The notes under the pieces: model-generated | Database searches by the model: none | The model's input: only the letters and a program-made list of their open reading frames with translations | What the model was told of the DNA's origin: nothing | NCBI GenBank assembly: GCA_963921335.3 | Contig: CAWUFC020000001.1 | Location: 496,001-560,000 of the forward strand | DNA: 64,000 bases | From: CAWUFC02 sp963921335 | GTDB taxonomy: Bacteria > Pseudomonadota > Gammaproteobacteria > Pseudomonadales > Halieaceae | Direction of reading: 5' to 3' | Made by a program: the position numbers and the translations under genes | Shown: piece by piece, positions 42,463-51,733 of the stretch | How the letters are laid out: each line of letters begins with the position of its first letter | Numbering within the stretch: position 1 is the first letter of the stretch

Positions 42463-43032
42463 TTACACCGAAGCCGAGGCCTGCGGCCACGGCTGAAACC
42501 CTGCCAGGAATACCTCGCTGACCATCAGCTGGTGATTATCCAGGGAGAAGCGGGAGCGCCGCGCCCACATGTCTGACTGCCCTCTCAATGCAGAGGGCAC
42601 ATAGGCGCTGTCGGCCGAGAGCAGGGCCAGCTCAAACGGATCGCGGCCCAGGTCGGCGTTCTGGAATAACAGCCGCCCCAGCGATTCACCCTCCAGCTGG
42701 CCGAGATGCCCGTGTTCGCTGTCCAGCAGATCTCTCGGCAGTATCGAGCGGGCAAACACCACGGGCTGTTCGTGGCAAAGCAGGGCAACCTCCCGCACCA
42801 GGACCTGTTCATCGGGTGCCAGCCCCAGTAAGCCGCATTCAGAAGCCCGCGCCAGCTGCCAGTCCTGGGACAGTCGCTCAACCCGGAAGTGGCCGTCACT
42901 GGCACGCACCAGGTGATCGGTCAGCGAGCCCTCATCCAGCAGCCATTGGCGGGTTGCACCGGGCAGTTGCGCCTCGCTGTAATGCTGCCAGGGCAGCCAG
43001 TTTGGGTCGGCTTTGTTGGAGCTGATATTCAC
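42463..43032 (-). CDS. ubiC: Chorismate pyruvate-lyase
   Basis: 189 residues. Opening WLLDEGSLTDHLVR and REVALLCHEQPVVFARSILPR are typical of UbiC; the late ARRSRFSL region includes the active-site Arg. Converts chorismate to 4-hydroxybenzoate, feeding UbiA. Confidence 0.92.
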   Translation of the reverse strand: MNISSNKADPNWLPWQHYSEAQLPGATRQWLLDEGSLTDHLVRASDGHFRVERLSQDWQLARASECGLLGLAPDEQVLVREVALLCHEQPVVFARSILPRDLLDSEHGHLGQLEGESLGRLLFQNADLGRDPFELALLSADSAYVPSALRGQSDMWARRSRFSLDNHQLMVSEVFLAGFQPWPQASASV

Positions 43033-43100
43033 TCGTTGTTACCACCATTTGGGACGCCGCGGATTGTGCCACACGGTTGATCTATCTAGCCATTAAACCC

Positions 43101-43128
43101 TTGCACATTTTTTACACAGCACTATAGT
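43101..43128 (+). promoter_or_regulatory. Promoter of the rubredoxin-reductase gene
   Basis: TTGCAC (43101-43106) and TATAGT (43123-43128), spacer 16 bp, 74 bp before the start at 43202. The divergent ubiC starts at 43032. Confidence 0.65.
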
Positions 43129-43201
43129 GTTGCCTCCGAATTTTCTGTCAATTAGGTAAGTACGTGCTTACTGCGGGCGCGTGACAAGTGTGGGTAACTG
43201 A

Positions 43202-44572
43202 ATGAGCAAATGGGAATGTATTGTCTGCGGTCTGGTGTATGACGAGGCCAAGGGTTGGCCTGATGACGGTATTGTGCCGGGCACCAAGTGGGAAGATGTG
43301 CCGGAAGACTGGTTGTGCCCCGATTGCGGTGTCGGCAAGGAAGATTTCGAGCTGATCGAAGAGGCCCCCGTAGAGACGGTGCCCCACCATGAAGAACCTG
43401 TCGCCGATGAAGTAACACCCCCTGTCGTGATTCTGGGCACAGGCCTGGCGGGCTATGGCCTGGCCAAGGAATTCCGTAAGCACGATAGCGAGACACCGCT
43501 GATCCTGATTACCTCAGATGACGGTCGCTCCTATTCAAAACCAATGCTGTCCACCGGTTATACCAAAGACACCGATGCTAATGCCCTGGCACAGCTGGAC
43601 GCCGGCGGCATGGGCAAGCAGTTCAAGGCCAGTGTCTGGACCATGACCCAGGTGAATCATATCGACACCGAGAACCAGCTCATCAAAGTGGGTGATGCCG
43701 AAACGGCTATCCATTACGGTAAGTTGGTGCTTACTATCGGTGCAGAGGTTATTAAGCCGCCAATTGCCGGTAACGCTCTGGAATACGTTTACTCCGTCAA
43801 CGACCTGCTGGACTACGATGACTTCCGCAAGGCCGTGGCTAAGAATGAAGTGAAGAAGGTCTGCATCATTGGCGGCGGTCTGATCGGTTGTGAGTTTACC
43901 AACGACCTGCTCAACGGTGGTTTTGACGTCGAAACGGTCGACCCGCTGGGCTACTGCCTGCCCACCCTGCTGCCGGAACAGGCAGGCAAAGCGGTGCAGC
44001 GCGCACTGGAGGAAAAAGGTGCGACCTTCCACTTCGGCCCCCTGGTGACAGAAGTCAACAAAGCTGAGAACGGCGTAGTGGTCAGCCTGAATAATGGCGA
44101 AACCATTGCCGCGGACATGGTGGTTTCCGCTGTCGGTGTACGCCCCCGTACCGCACTGGCCCAGGATGCCGGGCTGGATACCGCTCGTGGGATCGTAACC
44201 AACCGCCTGTTGGAAACCAGCGCCAAGAACGTCTACGCCTTTGGTGATTGTGCTGAGGTGGCGGGTAACGTGCTGGTTTATGTGGCCCCGCTGATGGCAG
44301 CTGCGCGCGCCCTGGGTAAAACCCTGGCCGGCGAGCCGACTGAAGTCAGCTATCCCGCTATGCCGGTAACGATCAAAACACCGGCCTGCCCGGTGGTTGT
44401 GGCGCCTGTGGCGCCTGACACCGCAGGTGAGTGGACAATTGAGCAAGATGGCAACAATGTGAAAGCACTGTTCCACAGCCCCGATGGTCATCTGCTTGGT
44501 TTCGCCCTCACCGGCGATGCCACCAAGGAGAAAATGGCCCTGCAGAAGGAACTGCCCCCTATCCTTGCCTGA
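43202..44572 (+). CDS. Rubredoxin-rubredoxin reductase fusion
   Basis: 456 residues. An N-terminal rubredoxin domain (1-52) has both iron-binding pairs, CIVCG and CPDCG. An acidic linker of about 20 residues follows. The rest is an FAD reductase: ILGTGLAGYGLA (near 78), NAD loop IGGGLIGCEF (near 224) and the FAD-closing AFGDCAE (near 341). Usually these are two proteins passing electrons to alkane hydroxylase or to oxygen-detoxifying enzymes; here they are joined. No alkB lies in the window. Confidence 0.9.
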   Translation: MSKWECIVCGLVYDEAKGWPDDGIVPGTKWEDVPEDWLCPDCGVGKEDFELIEEAPVETVPHHEEPVADEVTPPVVILGTGLAGYGLAKEFRKHDSETPLILITSDDGRSYSKPMLSTGYTKDTDANALAQLDAGGMGKQFKASVWTMTQVNHIDTENQLIKVGDAETAIHYGKLVLTIGAEVIKPPIAGNALEYVYSVNDLLDYDDFRKAVAKNEVKKVCIIGGGLIGCEFTNDLLNGGFDVETVDPLGYCLPTLLPEQAGKAVQRALEEKGATFHFGPLVTEVNKAENGVVVSLNNGETIAADMVVSAVGVRPRTALAQDAGLDTARGIVTNRLLETSAKNVYAFGDCAEVAGNVLVYVAPLMAAARALGKTLAGEPTEVSYPAMPVTIKTPACPVVVAPVAPDTAGEWTIEQDGNNVKALFHSPDGHLLGFALTGDATKEKMALQKELPPILA

Positions 44573-45119
44573 TGCAGAGCGCCTGACTCGGCGCTGGCTC
44601 ACTGACTGTGTGCTGGCGCTGAATCTCTGCCCTTTTGCCGCTCCGGTGTTGCAGGGCGATGGGCTGCGAATAGCCCTCTCTCCGGCGCTTGAGGCGGAAG
44701 CCTGCCTGCAGGATTTCCTGCTGGAACTGGATCGAATCCAAGCGACTACAGAAAGTGAAGTAGCCACCACGCTGCTGGTTTTTGAGCGCGGGCTGGCTGA
44801 CTTTGACGAGTTTCTGGATGTCCTGTCCATGGCGCAGGACCTGTTGCGCCAGGCTGGCCTGGAAGACCTGCTCCAGATCGCCAGTTTTCACCCGGAATAC
44901 CTGTTCGAGGCAGAAGATACGCGGTCTCTGAGCCACTACACAAATCGTAGTCCATACCCCACGCTGCACCTGTTGCGGCAGGATATGATGGCGAGGTTGC
45001 TGCAGGAGTTTCCGGGCTCTGAGACCATACCGGCACGCAATATCGCTACTCTGGAAGCCCTCGGCAGCGCAGGGGTGGCCAAATTATGGCGACCGCTGGG
45101 CCTATCGGGCCCTGATTAA
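44565..45119 (+). CDS. DUF1415 protein
   Basis: 184 residues from the TTG at 44565, which overlaps the previous stop by eight bases; earlier in-frame codons lie in the reductase gene and do not match the family. Signature WLTDCVLALNLCPFA, then LLQIASFHPEYLFE and NRSPYPTLHLLR. DUF1415 is common in gammaproteobacteria; function unknown. Confidence 0.8.
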   Translation: MPDAERLTRRWLTDCVLALNLCPFAAPVLQGDGLRIALSPALEAEACLQDFLLELDRIQATTESEVATTLLVFERGLADFDEFLDVLSMAQDLLRQAGLEDLLQIASFHPEYLFEAEDTRSLSHYTNRSPYPTLHLLRQDMMARLLQEFPGSETIPARNIATLEALGSAGVAKLWRPLGLSGPD

Positions 45120-45166
45120 TGGTCATTGACCAGTCTCTGATCGGACCTGGACATTGTTCCGGACCG

Positions 45167-47251
45167 TCAGACCGTTGCGTAGCGTTCTGCGTGGCCCAGC
45201 CAGCGCTCGATCAGCGCGTTGACCGTGTTGGCATCACCGTTGGCCAGCTGGCCTGATAACTGTCGTACCTGCGGCAACAAATCCTCGTGCAACTGAATAT
45301 CGGCGATGCGAAAACTCATCAGGCCGGTCTGCCGGGTACCCAGCACCTCTCCGGGCCCGCGCAGGGCCAGGTCCCGCTCGGCAATCTCAAAGCCGTCGTT
45401 GGTCTCGCGCATGGCGCTTAGGCGGGCGCGACTGTGCTCGCCCAGTGGCGCCTGGTACAACAACACGCAGTGGCTGGCGGCGGCACCCCGCCCGACCCGG
45501 CCCCGCAATTGGTGAAGCTGCGCCAGGCCGAGGCGCTCCGGGTTTTCAATAATCATCAAGCTGGCATTGGCTACATCCACCCCGACCTCGATGACTGTGG
45601 TGGCGACCAGTAACTGCACCTCGCCCTGTTTGAAGCGCTGCATGACTTCGGCTTTCTCGGCCGGCTTCATCCTGCCGTGAACCAGTGCCACGCTGACATC
45701 AGGCAACGCAAGTATCAGTTCGTCGCGGCTCGCTTCGGCAGCCTGGGCCTGCAAGCTGTCCGACTCTTCAATCAAGGTACAGACCCAATAAGCCTGTCGC
45801 CCCTCGGCGCAGGCGACGGCTACCCGCTCGATCACCTGATCACGGCGATCGCTGCCGAGTAACACGGTTTGCACCGGCGTCCTGCCCGGAGGCAGTTCAT
45901 CAATCACGGAGCAATCGAGATCGGCATAGGCGACCATGGACAAGGTTCTGGGTATGGGTGTTGCGGTCATCACCAACTGGTGAGCCAGTCCGTCTGCGGG
46001 CGCTGCTTTCTCGGACAACTGCAATCGTTGGTGCACCCCAAAGCGATGCTGCTCGTCGACGATGATCAACCCCAGCTTCATGAAAGCCACATCCTCCTGG
46101 AACAGGGCGTGGGTGCCAACTGCCAGCATGGCCTCGCCGCTGGTGAGTTGTTCCAGCACTGTGTCGCGGGCCTTGCCCTTTAGGCGGCTGGTGAGTGAGA
46201 CCAGGTTGATGCCCAGCGGTTCGAACCAGGCTGTGAAACTCTGGAGGTGTTGTTCGCTGAGAATTTCGGTGGGAGACATAATGGCCACCTGATAGCCAGC
46301 GGCGATGGCCTGTAGTGCCGCACAGGCGGCGACTACTGTTTTACCCGAACCCACATCACCCTGTATCAACCTCAGCATGGGTGCTCGCTGGCTCAGGTCC
46401 GACTGGATTTCCTGCCGAACCCGACCCTGGGCCCGGGTGAGTTGAAAAGGCAGGCCCCGCATAAACGTCTCGACAGCTGATACGCCCTCGCTGAGATCGG
46501 GCGCCCCCTGCTTGCGTTGTTCCCGGCGCAGTTTTTCCAGCGACAGGTTGTGCGCCACCAGCTCTTCGACCGCCAGGCGCAGCTGGGCGGGATGACGGCC
46601 GTCCCTGATCTGGGCCTGGGGTGCATCCGGCGGGGGGGCATGCAGATAGCGGATTGCCTGTGCCAGCTCGAAACCGAGATCAGTGTCCGCGGGTATTAAC
46701 TCGCTGACGGGATGAGAATCCAGCAAATCCAACGCCTGGCTGCACAGTTTGCGCAGGTTGTTCTGACTGAGCCCGGAGCTTGCTGGGTATACCGGCGTCA
46801 GGCTCTCCTCTACGGGCTCGGCCTCACCTTCCTGCTGCAGGCGGTATTCCGGGTGATACATCTCCAGCCCGGATGAGCCCCGCCGGGTCTCACCGTAACA
46901 GCGCAGACGGCTGCCGACCCGCAGATTGTTTTTTTGCGCGCCAGAGAAATGGAAAAAACGCAGGGTCAGGGTGCCGGTGCCGTCCTGGATACGACAGACC
47001 AGTGAGCGGCGCCTGCCGAACACCACGTCCGCAGCGCGAATCTCTCCCTCCACCACCACATCTTCGCCCAACTGCAGGGCGCCAATGGGCGTGATACGGG
47101 TACGGTCCTGGTAGCGCAGAGGCAAGTGGAAAAGCAGATCCTGAATGTTCAGTAGGTCCAGCTGGGCCAGTTTCTTCGCCATCTGTGGCCCCACCCCGCG
47201 CAGGCGTGTCAGGGGGATCTCTGCTATGTTCTGCTTTGGCTTGGCTGACAT
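45167..47251 (-). CDS. recG: ATP-dependent DNA helicase RecG
   Basis: 694 residues. N-terminal OB wedge (about 60-150), helicase Walker A GDVGSGKT (near 300), DEQH box (IIVDEQHRFG, near 400), motif VI QLRGRVGRG (near 580) and a C-terminal hook. Reverses stalled forks and processes recombination intermediates. Confidence 0.96.
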   Translation of the reverse strand: MSAKPKQNIAEIPLTRLRGVGPQMAKKLAQLDLLNIQDLLFHLPLRYQDRTRITPIGALQLGEDVVVEGEIRAADVVFGRRRSLVCRIQDGTGTLTLRFFHFSGAQKNNLRVGSRLRCYGETRRGSSGLEMYHPEYRLQQEGEAEPVEESLTPVYPASSGLSQNNLRKLCSQALDLLDSHPVSELIPADTDLGFELAQAIRYLHAPPPDAPQAQIRDGRHPAQLRLAVEELVAHNLSLEKLRREQRKQGAPDLSEGVSAVETFMRGLPFQLTRAQGRVRQEIQSDLSQRAPMLRLIQGDVGSGKTVVAACAALQAIAAGYQVAIMSPTEILSEQHLQSFTAWFEPLGINLVSLTSRLKGKARDTVLEQLTSGEAMLAVGTHALFQEDVAFMKLGLIIVDEQHRFGVHQRLQLSEKAAPADGLAHQLVMTATPIPRTLSMVAYADLDCSVIDELPPGRTPVQTVLLGSDRRDQVIERVAVACAEGRQAYWVCTLIEESDSLQAQAAEASRDELILALPDVSVALVHGRMKPAEKAEVMQRFKQGEVQLLVATTVIEVGVDVANASLMIIENPERLGLAQLHQLRGRVGRGAAASHCVLLYQAPLGEHSRARLSAMRETNDGFEIAERDLALRGPGEVLGTRQTGLMSFRIADIQLHEDLLPQVRQLSGQLANGDANTVNALIERWLGHAERYATV

Positions 47252-47269
47252 CAGGACTATCTTTTACCA

Positions 47270-48127
47270 GTGAGCGGCAACGAATTGAAGACTGCCCGGG
47301 TCATTTTGATCGGATGTGGTGATATTGGGTCCCAACTGGGCCTTGAATGTGTGCAGGCGGGTGTCAGTGCAGTTGGTCTGCGCCGTAACATCGCTGCCTT
47401 GCCGGAGCAGCTTAGCGCTTACTCCCTGGATTACAGCAGCGATGATATGAAGGTGCTGGCGGATTGGGAGGGTGATCTCGCGGTATTTACGCCCACCCCT
47501 TCGGCGCGTGATGCTGAGGGCTACCGGCAGGGTTACCTGGCCCCGGTTCAGCGCTTTCTTGAGGCGCGAGAGGGGGCCGCACCCAGCTGCGCCCTGTTTG
47601 TCTCCAGCACTCGCGTCTACGGTCAACAGGATGGCGGCTGGGTGTCTGAACAAACCCCGGCCCAAGCTGCTGACGAGCAGGGCGAAGTGATTCTGCAGGC
47701 GGAGCGTTTGCTTGAGCAAAGCCAGCACCGGCTCGTGGTGGTGCGTCCGGGCGGTATTTACGGACGAAGCCCCAGCCGCTTGTTGGAGCGTATTAGCGGT
47801 GGTGAGGTATTGCCCTGCCTGGAAGGGGGCTATGGCAATCGCATTCATCGCGATGACCTGGTGGGGCTGCTGTGGCATTTGTCGCGGAAACTGCTGGCCG
47901 GCGAGGCCCTGTCTGATTGCTATCTGGCTGTGGACGATGCGCCCATCAAAAATTGGGAAGTCGAGCAGTGGTTGGCCCGGCAGATAGGCGTGACAGACCA
48001 GCAGCCGGCGAAGGCGCGCCCCGGACGGGGCAAGCGCTGCCGCAATACTGCTTTGCATCAACTGGGGTACCGCTTGCGCTATCCCGACTATCGGGCCGGC
48101 TACAGGGAGTTACTGGCTGGCGACTAG
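47270..48127 (+). CDS. NAD-dependent epimerase/SDR-like protein (YeeZ type)
   Basis: 285 residues with the Rossmann start RVILIGCGDIGSQLGLEC, FVSSTRVYGQQ (Ser and Tyr of extended SDRs near 109-115) and RPGGIYG. Resembles uncharacterised YeeZ-type epimerases. Divergent from recG with an 18-bp gap; tail-to-tail with ridA, overlapping by four bases. Confidence 0.75.
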   Translation: MSGNELKTARVILIGCGDIGSQLGLECVQAGVSAVGLRRNIAALPEQLSAYSLDYSSDDMKVLADWEGDLAVFTPTPSARDAEGYRQGYLAPVQRFLEAREGAAPSCALFVSSTRVYGQQDGGWVSEQTPAQAADEQGEVILQAERLLEQSQHRLVVVRPGGIYGRSPSRLLERISGGEVLPCLEGGYGNRIHRDDLVGLLWHLSRKLLAGEALSDCYLAVDDAPIKNWEVEQWLARQIGVTDQQPAKARPGRGKRCRNTALHQLGYRLRYPDYRAGYRELLAGD

Positions 48128-48507
48128 ACCGCCATAATCATTTCGATTTCAACCGCCACCGCTTTGGGCAGTGCAGCCACCTGAACACAGGCGCGGGCGG
48201 GGTAGGGCTCCTGGAAGCAACTCGCCATTACTTCGTTGACGGCCTGGAAGTCACCGAGATCGGTCAGCGAAATATTGATTTTTACCGCGTCGTCGAGGCT
48301 GCCACCGGCCGCATCAGCGATGGCTGCCAGGTTTTTAAAGACCTGCTCGGTCTGGGCCGTAATATCTCCATCCACAACTTCCATGGTGTCTGGGTCCAGG
48401 GGTATCTGCCCGGACACCCAGACGGTGTTGCCGACTTTCACAGCCTGTGAATAGGGGCCGATCGCCGCGGGAGCGGCAGGTGTAGAAATGATGGCGCGAT
48501 TGCTCAT
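48124..48507 (-). CDS. ridA: RidA-family enamine/imine deaminase
   Basis: 127 residues. APAAIGPYSQAVKVGNTVWV and GQIPLDPDT at the N-terminus and YPARACVQVAALPKAVAVEIEM near the end, including the Arg used by RidA. Removes reactive imines from PLP enzymes. Next to spoT, as in many relatives. Confidence 0.92.
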   Translation of the reverse strand: MSNRAIISTPAAPAAIGPYSQAVKVGNTVWVSGQIPLDPDTMEVVDGDITAQTEQVFKNLAAIADAAGGSLDDAVKINISLTDLGDFQAVNEVMASCFQEPYPARACVQVAALPKAVAVEIEMIMAV

Positions 48508-48527
48508 AGTGAAATCCTTGTTGAGCC

Positions 48528-50678
48528 TTAATGACGTACTCGATTAACCCGATGTACTTCCTTAAGTGTGCGGATACGTTTCATGATAGCGGCGAGGTGA
48601 ACGCGATTACGCACAGACATTTCCAGGTCAACATAACTGAACTGGTAGTCCTTGTCCTCGCTGCTGATTTTTTCAATGTTCACATCCATGCTGTTGATGC
48701 GGGTGGCCAGCACGGCAATCATGCCGCGTCGATTTTCGAGCTCTATACGCAGCGCGACCGAAAACTCTCCTTCAACCTGCTCGTCCCAGCGCAGGGGTAC
48801 CTGGCGATCCGGCGTGTCGCGCAACTCTGCGAAATTGTGACAGCCCTCCCGATGCACCACGATACCGCGCTCAGAACTGATGTAACCGGCGACCGCATCG
48901 CCAGGTATGGGATAGCAACACTTGGCGTAGTTCACCATGATGCCTTCGGTGCCGCGAATCGCCATGGGCTGGGCCGTGAGATTATCGCCATCACCCATGG
49001 TGGTTTCATGCACATCCCCCAGCAGTTGCTGGGCGGTAATGGTGGCTACCCGGTTGCCCTGGGCAATGTCTTCCAACAGGCGATCCTGGTCGGCGTAGTC
49101 GGTGCTCTCCAGAAACCGCAGCATTTGTTCCTCGCGAACGTGCTCAAGCCCACTGTCGAGTGCCGCTAGGGCCTTATCCAGTAGTCGCCGCCCCAGCGCG
49201 ATGGAGTCTTCCCGGCGCTGGTTTTTCAGAAAATGCCTGATGTTGGTTCGGGCCTTGGCGGTCACCGCGTAGTTAAACCAGGAAGGATTGGGTCGGGCAC
49301 CCGGTGCGGTGAGAATCTCTACGGTCTGCCCGCTTTGCAGGGGCTCCGACAATGGCGCCAGGCGCCGGTTAATACGACAGGCCACGCAGCTGTTACCCAC
49401 ATCGGTATGCACGGCGAAGGCGAAGTCCACCGCGGTTGCACCGCGCGGTAACTCAAGAATGTCGCCTTTGGGGGTAAACACATAGACCTCGTCCGGGAAC
49501 AGATCTATTTTTACCGACTCGATGAACTCCAGTGAGTTGCCAGCCCGCTGCTGCATCTCAAGTAGGCCCTGTACCCACTGACGTGCGCGGGCGTGAGAGC
49601 CATTTGCGGAATTGCCCTCGCTGGACTTGTAAAGCCAATGGGCGGCAATGCCGTTGTTGGCCATGTCTTCCATCTCACGGGTGCGAATCTGTATCTCGAT
49701 GGGTACGCCATGCATACCCATCAGTACTGTATGCAGGCTCTGGTAACCGTTGGCCTTGGGAATCGCGATATAGTCCTTGAACTCGCCCGGTACGGGTTTG
49801 TAGAGGCTGTGTACCGATCCCAGGACGCGGTAACAGGTGTCGACAGAATCTACAATGATGCGAAAGGCGAAGATGTCCATGATTTCCGAGAAGCTCTTCT
49901 TCTTGGATTTCATCTTCTGGTAAATACTGTATAGGTGCTTTTCGCGGCCGATGACCTCTGCCTCATGCCCCTCCTGGGTCAGGCAGGTTTCAATCTGGTG
50001 ACCGATCTTTTCCACCAGCTCCTTGCGGTTACCGCGGGCATTTTTGAGTGCAGCGCGAATGCGCTCAGCGCGCATGGGGTGCATGGCTGTGAAGCCCAGG
50101 TCTTCAAACTCCATGCGCACATTGTTCATGCCCAGTCGCAGTGCGATGGGGGCGTACATCTCCAGGGTTTCCTTGGCGATGCGACGGCGTTTGTCGGGCT
50201 GCAGTACACCCAGGGTGCGCATGTTGTGCAGACGGTCCGCCAGCTTGACCAGGATTACGCGAATGTCCTTGGCCATGGCCAGGGCCATTTTCTGAAAGTT
50301 TTCGGCCTGTTTCTCGGCCTGTGAGCTGAACTCGATCTGGGTCAGTTTGCTAACGCCATCAACCAGTTCTGCCACGGTATTGCCGAACTGCGATTCAATG
50401 GCAGCTTTGTCGATACCGGTGTCTTCAATAACATCGTGCAACATGGCGGCCATCAGGCTCTGATGGTCCATGTGCATGTCTGCGAGAATGCGGGCTACCG
50501 CCAGGGGGTGGGTGACATAGGGCTCACCACTGCGTCGAAACTGGCCGTGATGGGCTTGTTCGGCAAAGTAGTAGGCGCGTCGGACCTGGCTGGATTGTTC
50601 CGGACTTAGGTAAGTCCTGAGGGATTGCTCGACAGTGTCGATCGGGTTGGGGGCATCAGGTGTGGTGGCGACGTTCAT
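48528..50678 (-). CDS. spoT: Bifunctional (p)ppGpp synthetase/hydrolase SpoT
   Basis: 716 residues. HD hydrolase domain with MLHDVIEDTGI (near 83) intact, synthetase domain with FRIIVDSVDTCYR and YIAIPKANGYQSLHT, then TGS (about 395-455) and C-terminal ACT domains. Both activities appear intact. Follows rpoZ on the same strand, the classical rpoZ-spoT order. Confidence 0.95.
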   Translation of the reverse strand: MNVATTPDAPNPIDTVEQSLRTYLSPEQSSQVRRAYYFAEQAHHGQFRRSGEPYVTHPLAVARILADMHMDHQSLMAAMLHDVIEDTGIDKAAIESQFGNTVAELVDGVSKLTQIEFSSQAEKQAENFQKMALAMAKDIRVILVKLADRLHNMRTLGVLQPDKRRRIAKETLEMYAPIALRLGMNNVRMEFEDLGFTAMHPMRAERIRAALKNARGNRKELVEKIGHQIETCLTQEGHEAEVIGREKHLYSIYQKMKSKKKSFSEIMDIFAFRIIVDSVDTCYRVLGSVHSLYKPVPGEFKDYIAIPKANGYQSLHTVLMGMHGVPIEIQIRTREMEDMANNGIAAHWLYKSSEGNSANGSHARARQWVQGLLEMQQRAGNSLEFIESVKIDLFPDEVYVFTPKGDILELPRGATAVDFAFAVHTDVGNSCVACRINRRLAPLSEPLQSGQTVEILTAPGARPNPSWFNYAVTAKARTNIRHFLKNQRREDSIALGRRLLDKALAALDSGLEHVREEQMLRFLESTDYADQDRLLEDIAQGNRVATITAQQLLGDVHETTMGDGDNLTAQPMAIRGTEGIMVNYAKCCYPIPGDAVAGYISSERGIVVHREGCHNFAELRDTPDRQVPLRWDEQVEGEFSVALRIELENRRGMIAVLATRINSMDVNIEKISSEDKDYQFSYVDLEMSVRNRVHLAAIMKRIRTLKEVHRVNRVRH

Positions 50679-50705
50679 CCTATAGACCTGCCTGCCCCCA
50701 TCGGA

Positions 50706-50978
50706 TCAGATTTCCGTATTCAACGGCTCGCTGGCGGCCATTTCTTCCAGCAGTTCTTCTTCTGCCTCGGCTTCTTCTTCGCGAACGAGAATTTCGGGGG
50801 TCACCAGACCTTCGGCGATTTCGCGAAGGGCAATGACGGTGGGCTTGTCAGATTCTTCCTGGACCATTGCATCTTTGCCGCCGGTGGCCATCTGGCGGGC
50901 CCGCTTGCTGGCTACCATGACCAGTTCAAAGCGGTTTGCGACGTGATCCAGACAATCTTCTACAGTTACACGTGCCAT
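50706..50978 (-). CDS. rpoZ: RNA polymerase omega subunit
   Basis: 90 residues. MARVTVEDCLDHVANRFELV and the AIRALREIAEGLV-like TVIALREIAEGLV motif. Assists assembly of RNA polymerase. Ends 27 bp before spoT. Confidence 0.94.
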   Translation of the reverse strand: MARVTVEDCLDHVANRFELVMVASKRARQMATGGKDAMVQEESDKPTVIALREIAEGLVTPEILVREEEAEAEEELLEEMAASEPLNTEI

Positions 50979-51104
50979 TTTTAATTCCTGTACTTACAAA
51001 AATAGTAGGCGATGACCGTGAATTTGGCCATCTGCCGGATAAATCATTGGGTCGAGCTTGAGCGCAAGCCCGAAAGGACCGCGAAGTATAACAAAAACAT
51101 TAAC

Positions 51105-51722
51105 TTACGACAGCAGCTCGGTCAGCAAAGTTTTTTGGGCCAGGACCTGCTTGGGTGTGCTCAGCCGCTGGCTGCGCATGATGCACAACAGCTCGTCCAG
51201 CGCAGTGTCGAAACTGTCGTTCACCACCAGGAAATCCGCCTCTGGGTAGTGGGAAATTTCGGCGACGGCCTGGGCCATACGGTCAGCGATGACCGCCTTC
51301 TCGTCCTGGCCGCGCGACAACAGGCGTTGCTGCAGGGTATCCCGGGAGGGAGGCAGTATGAATATGGAGATACTGTCCGGGCGCAAGCGTTTGATTTGCT
51401 CGGCACCCTGCCAGTCAATTTCAAGAATCACGTCGATGCCCGAATGCAGCTGTTGCTCGACCCATTCCTGGGAGGTGCCGTAGTAATTACCAAACACCCT
51501 TGCTTGCTCCAGAAAAGCGCCACGGGTGGCCATTTCGTGAAAAGCGGCTTCCGTGACGAAGTGGTAATTAACGCCGTCCTGTTCACCCGGTCGCATGGGT
51601 CGGGTGGTGTGGGAGACAGAGACGCACACGCTGGCATGCTCCTGGGCCAGGGCGTTGACCAGGCTGGTTTTACCGGCCCCGCTGGGGGCTGACACCGTAA
51701 ACAAAGTGCCGGGAGTGGACAT
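51105..51722 (-). CDS. gmk: Guanylate kinase
   Basis: 205 residues. P-loop APSGAGKTSL (12-21), then HTTRPMRPGEQDGVNYHF (GMP binding) and LEIDWQGAEQI. Phosphorylates GMP to GDP. Eleven bases after yicC. Confidence 0.96.
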   Translation of the reverse strand: MSTPGTLFTVSAPSGAGKTSLVNALAQEHASVCVSVSHTTRPMRPGEQDGVNYHFVTEAAFHEMATRGAFLEQARVFGNYYGTSQEWVEQQLHSGIDVILEIDWQGAEQIKRLRPDSISIFILPPSRDTLQQRLLSRGQDEKAVIADRMAQAVAEISHYPEADFLVVNDSFDTALDELLCIMRSQRLSTPKQVLAQKTLLTELLS

Positions 51723-51733
51723 GCAGAGGGGGC

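Noticed and set aside
43535..44830. 431-codon open frame on the minus strand
   Set aside because: Antisense shadow of the rubredoxin-reductase fusion, with low-complexity Arg/Ser-rich start.
45120..45166. Hairpin between the DUF1415 gene and recG as terminator
   Set aside because: Pairing (CTGATCGGACC with GGACCGTCAG) is imperfect and no T-run follows.
47264..48061. 265-codon open frame on the minus strand
   Set aside because: Antisense to the epimerase-like gene.
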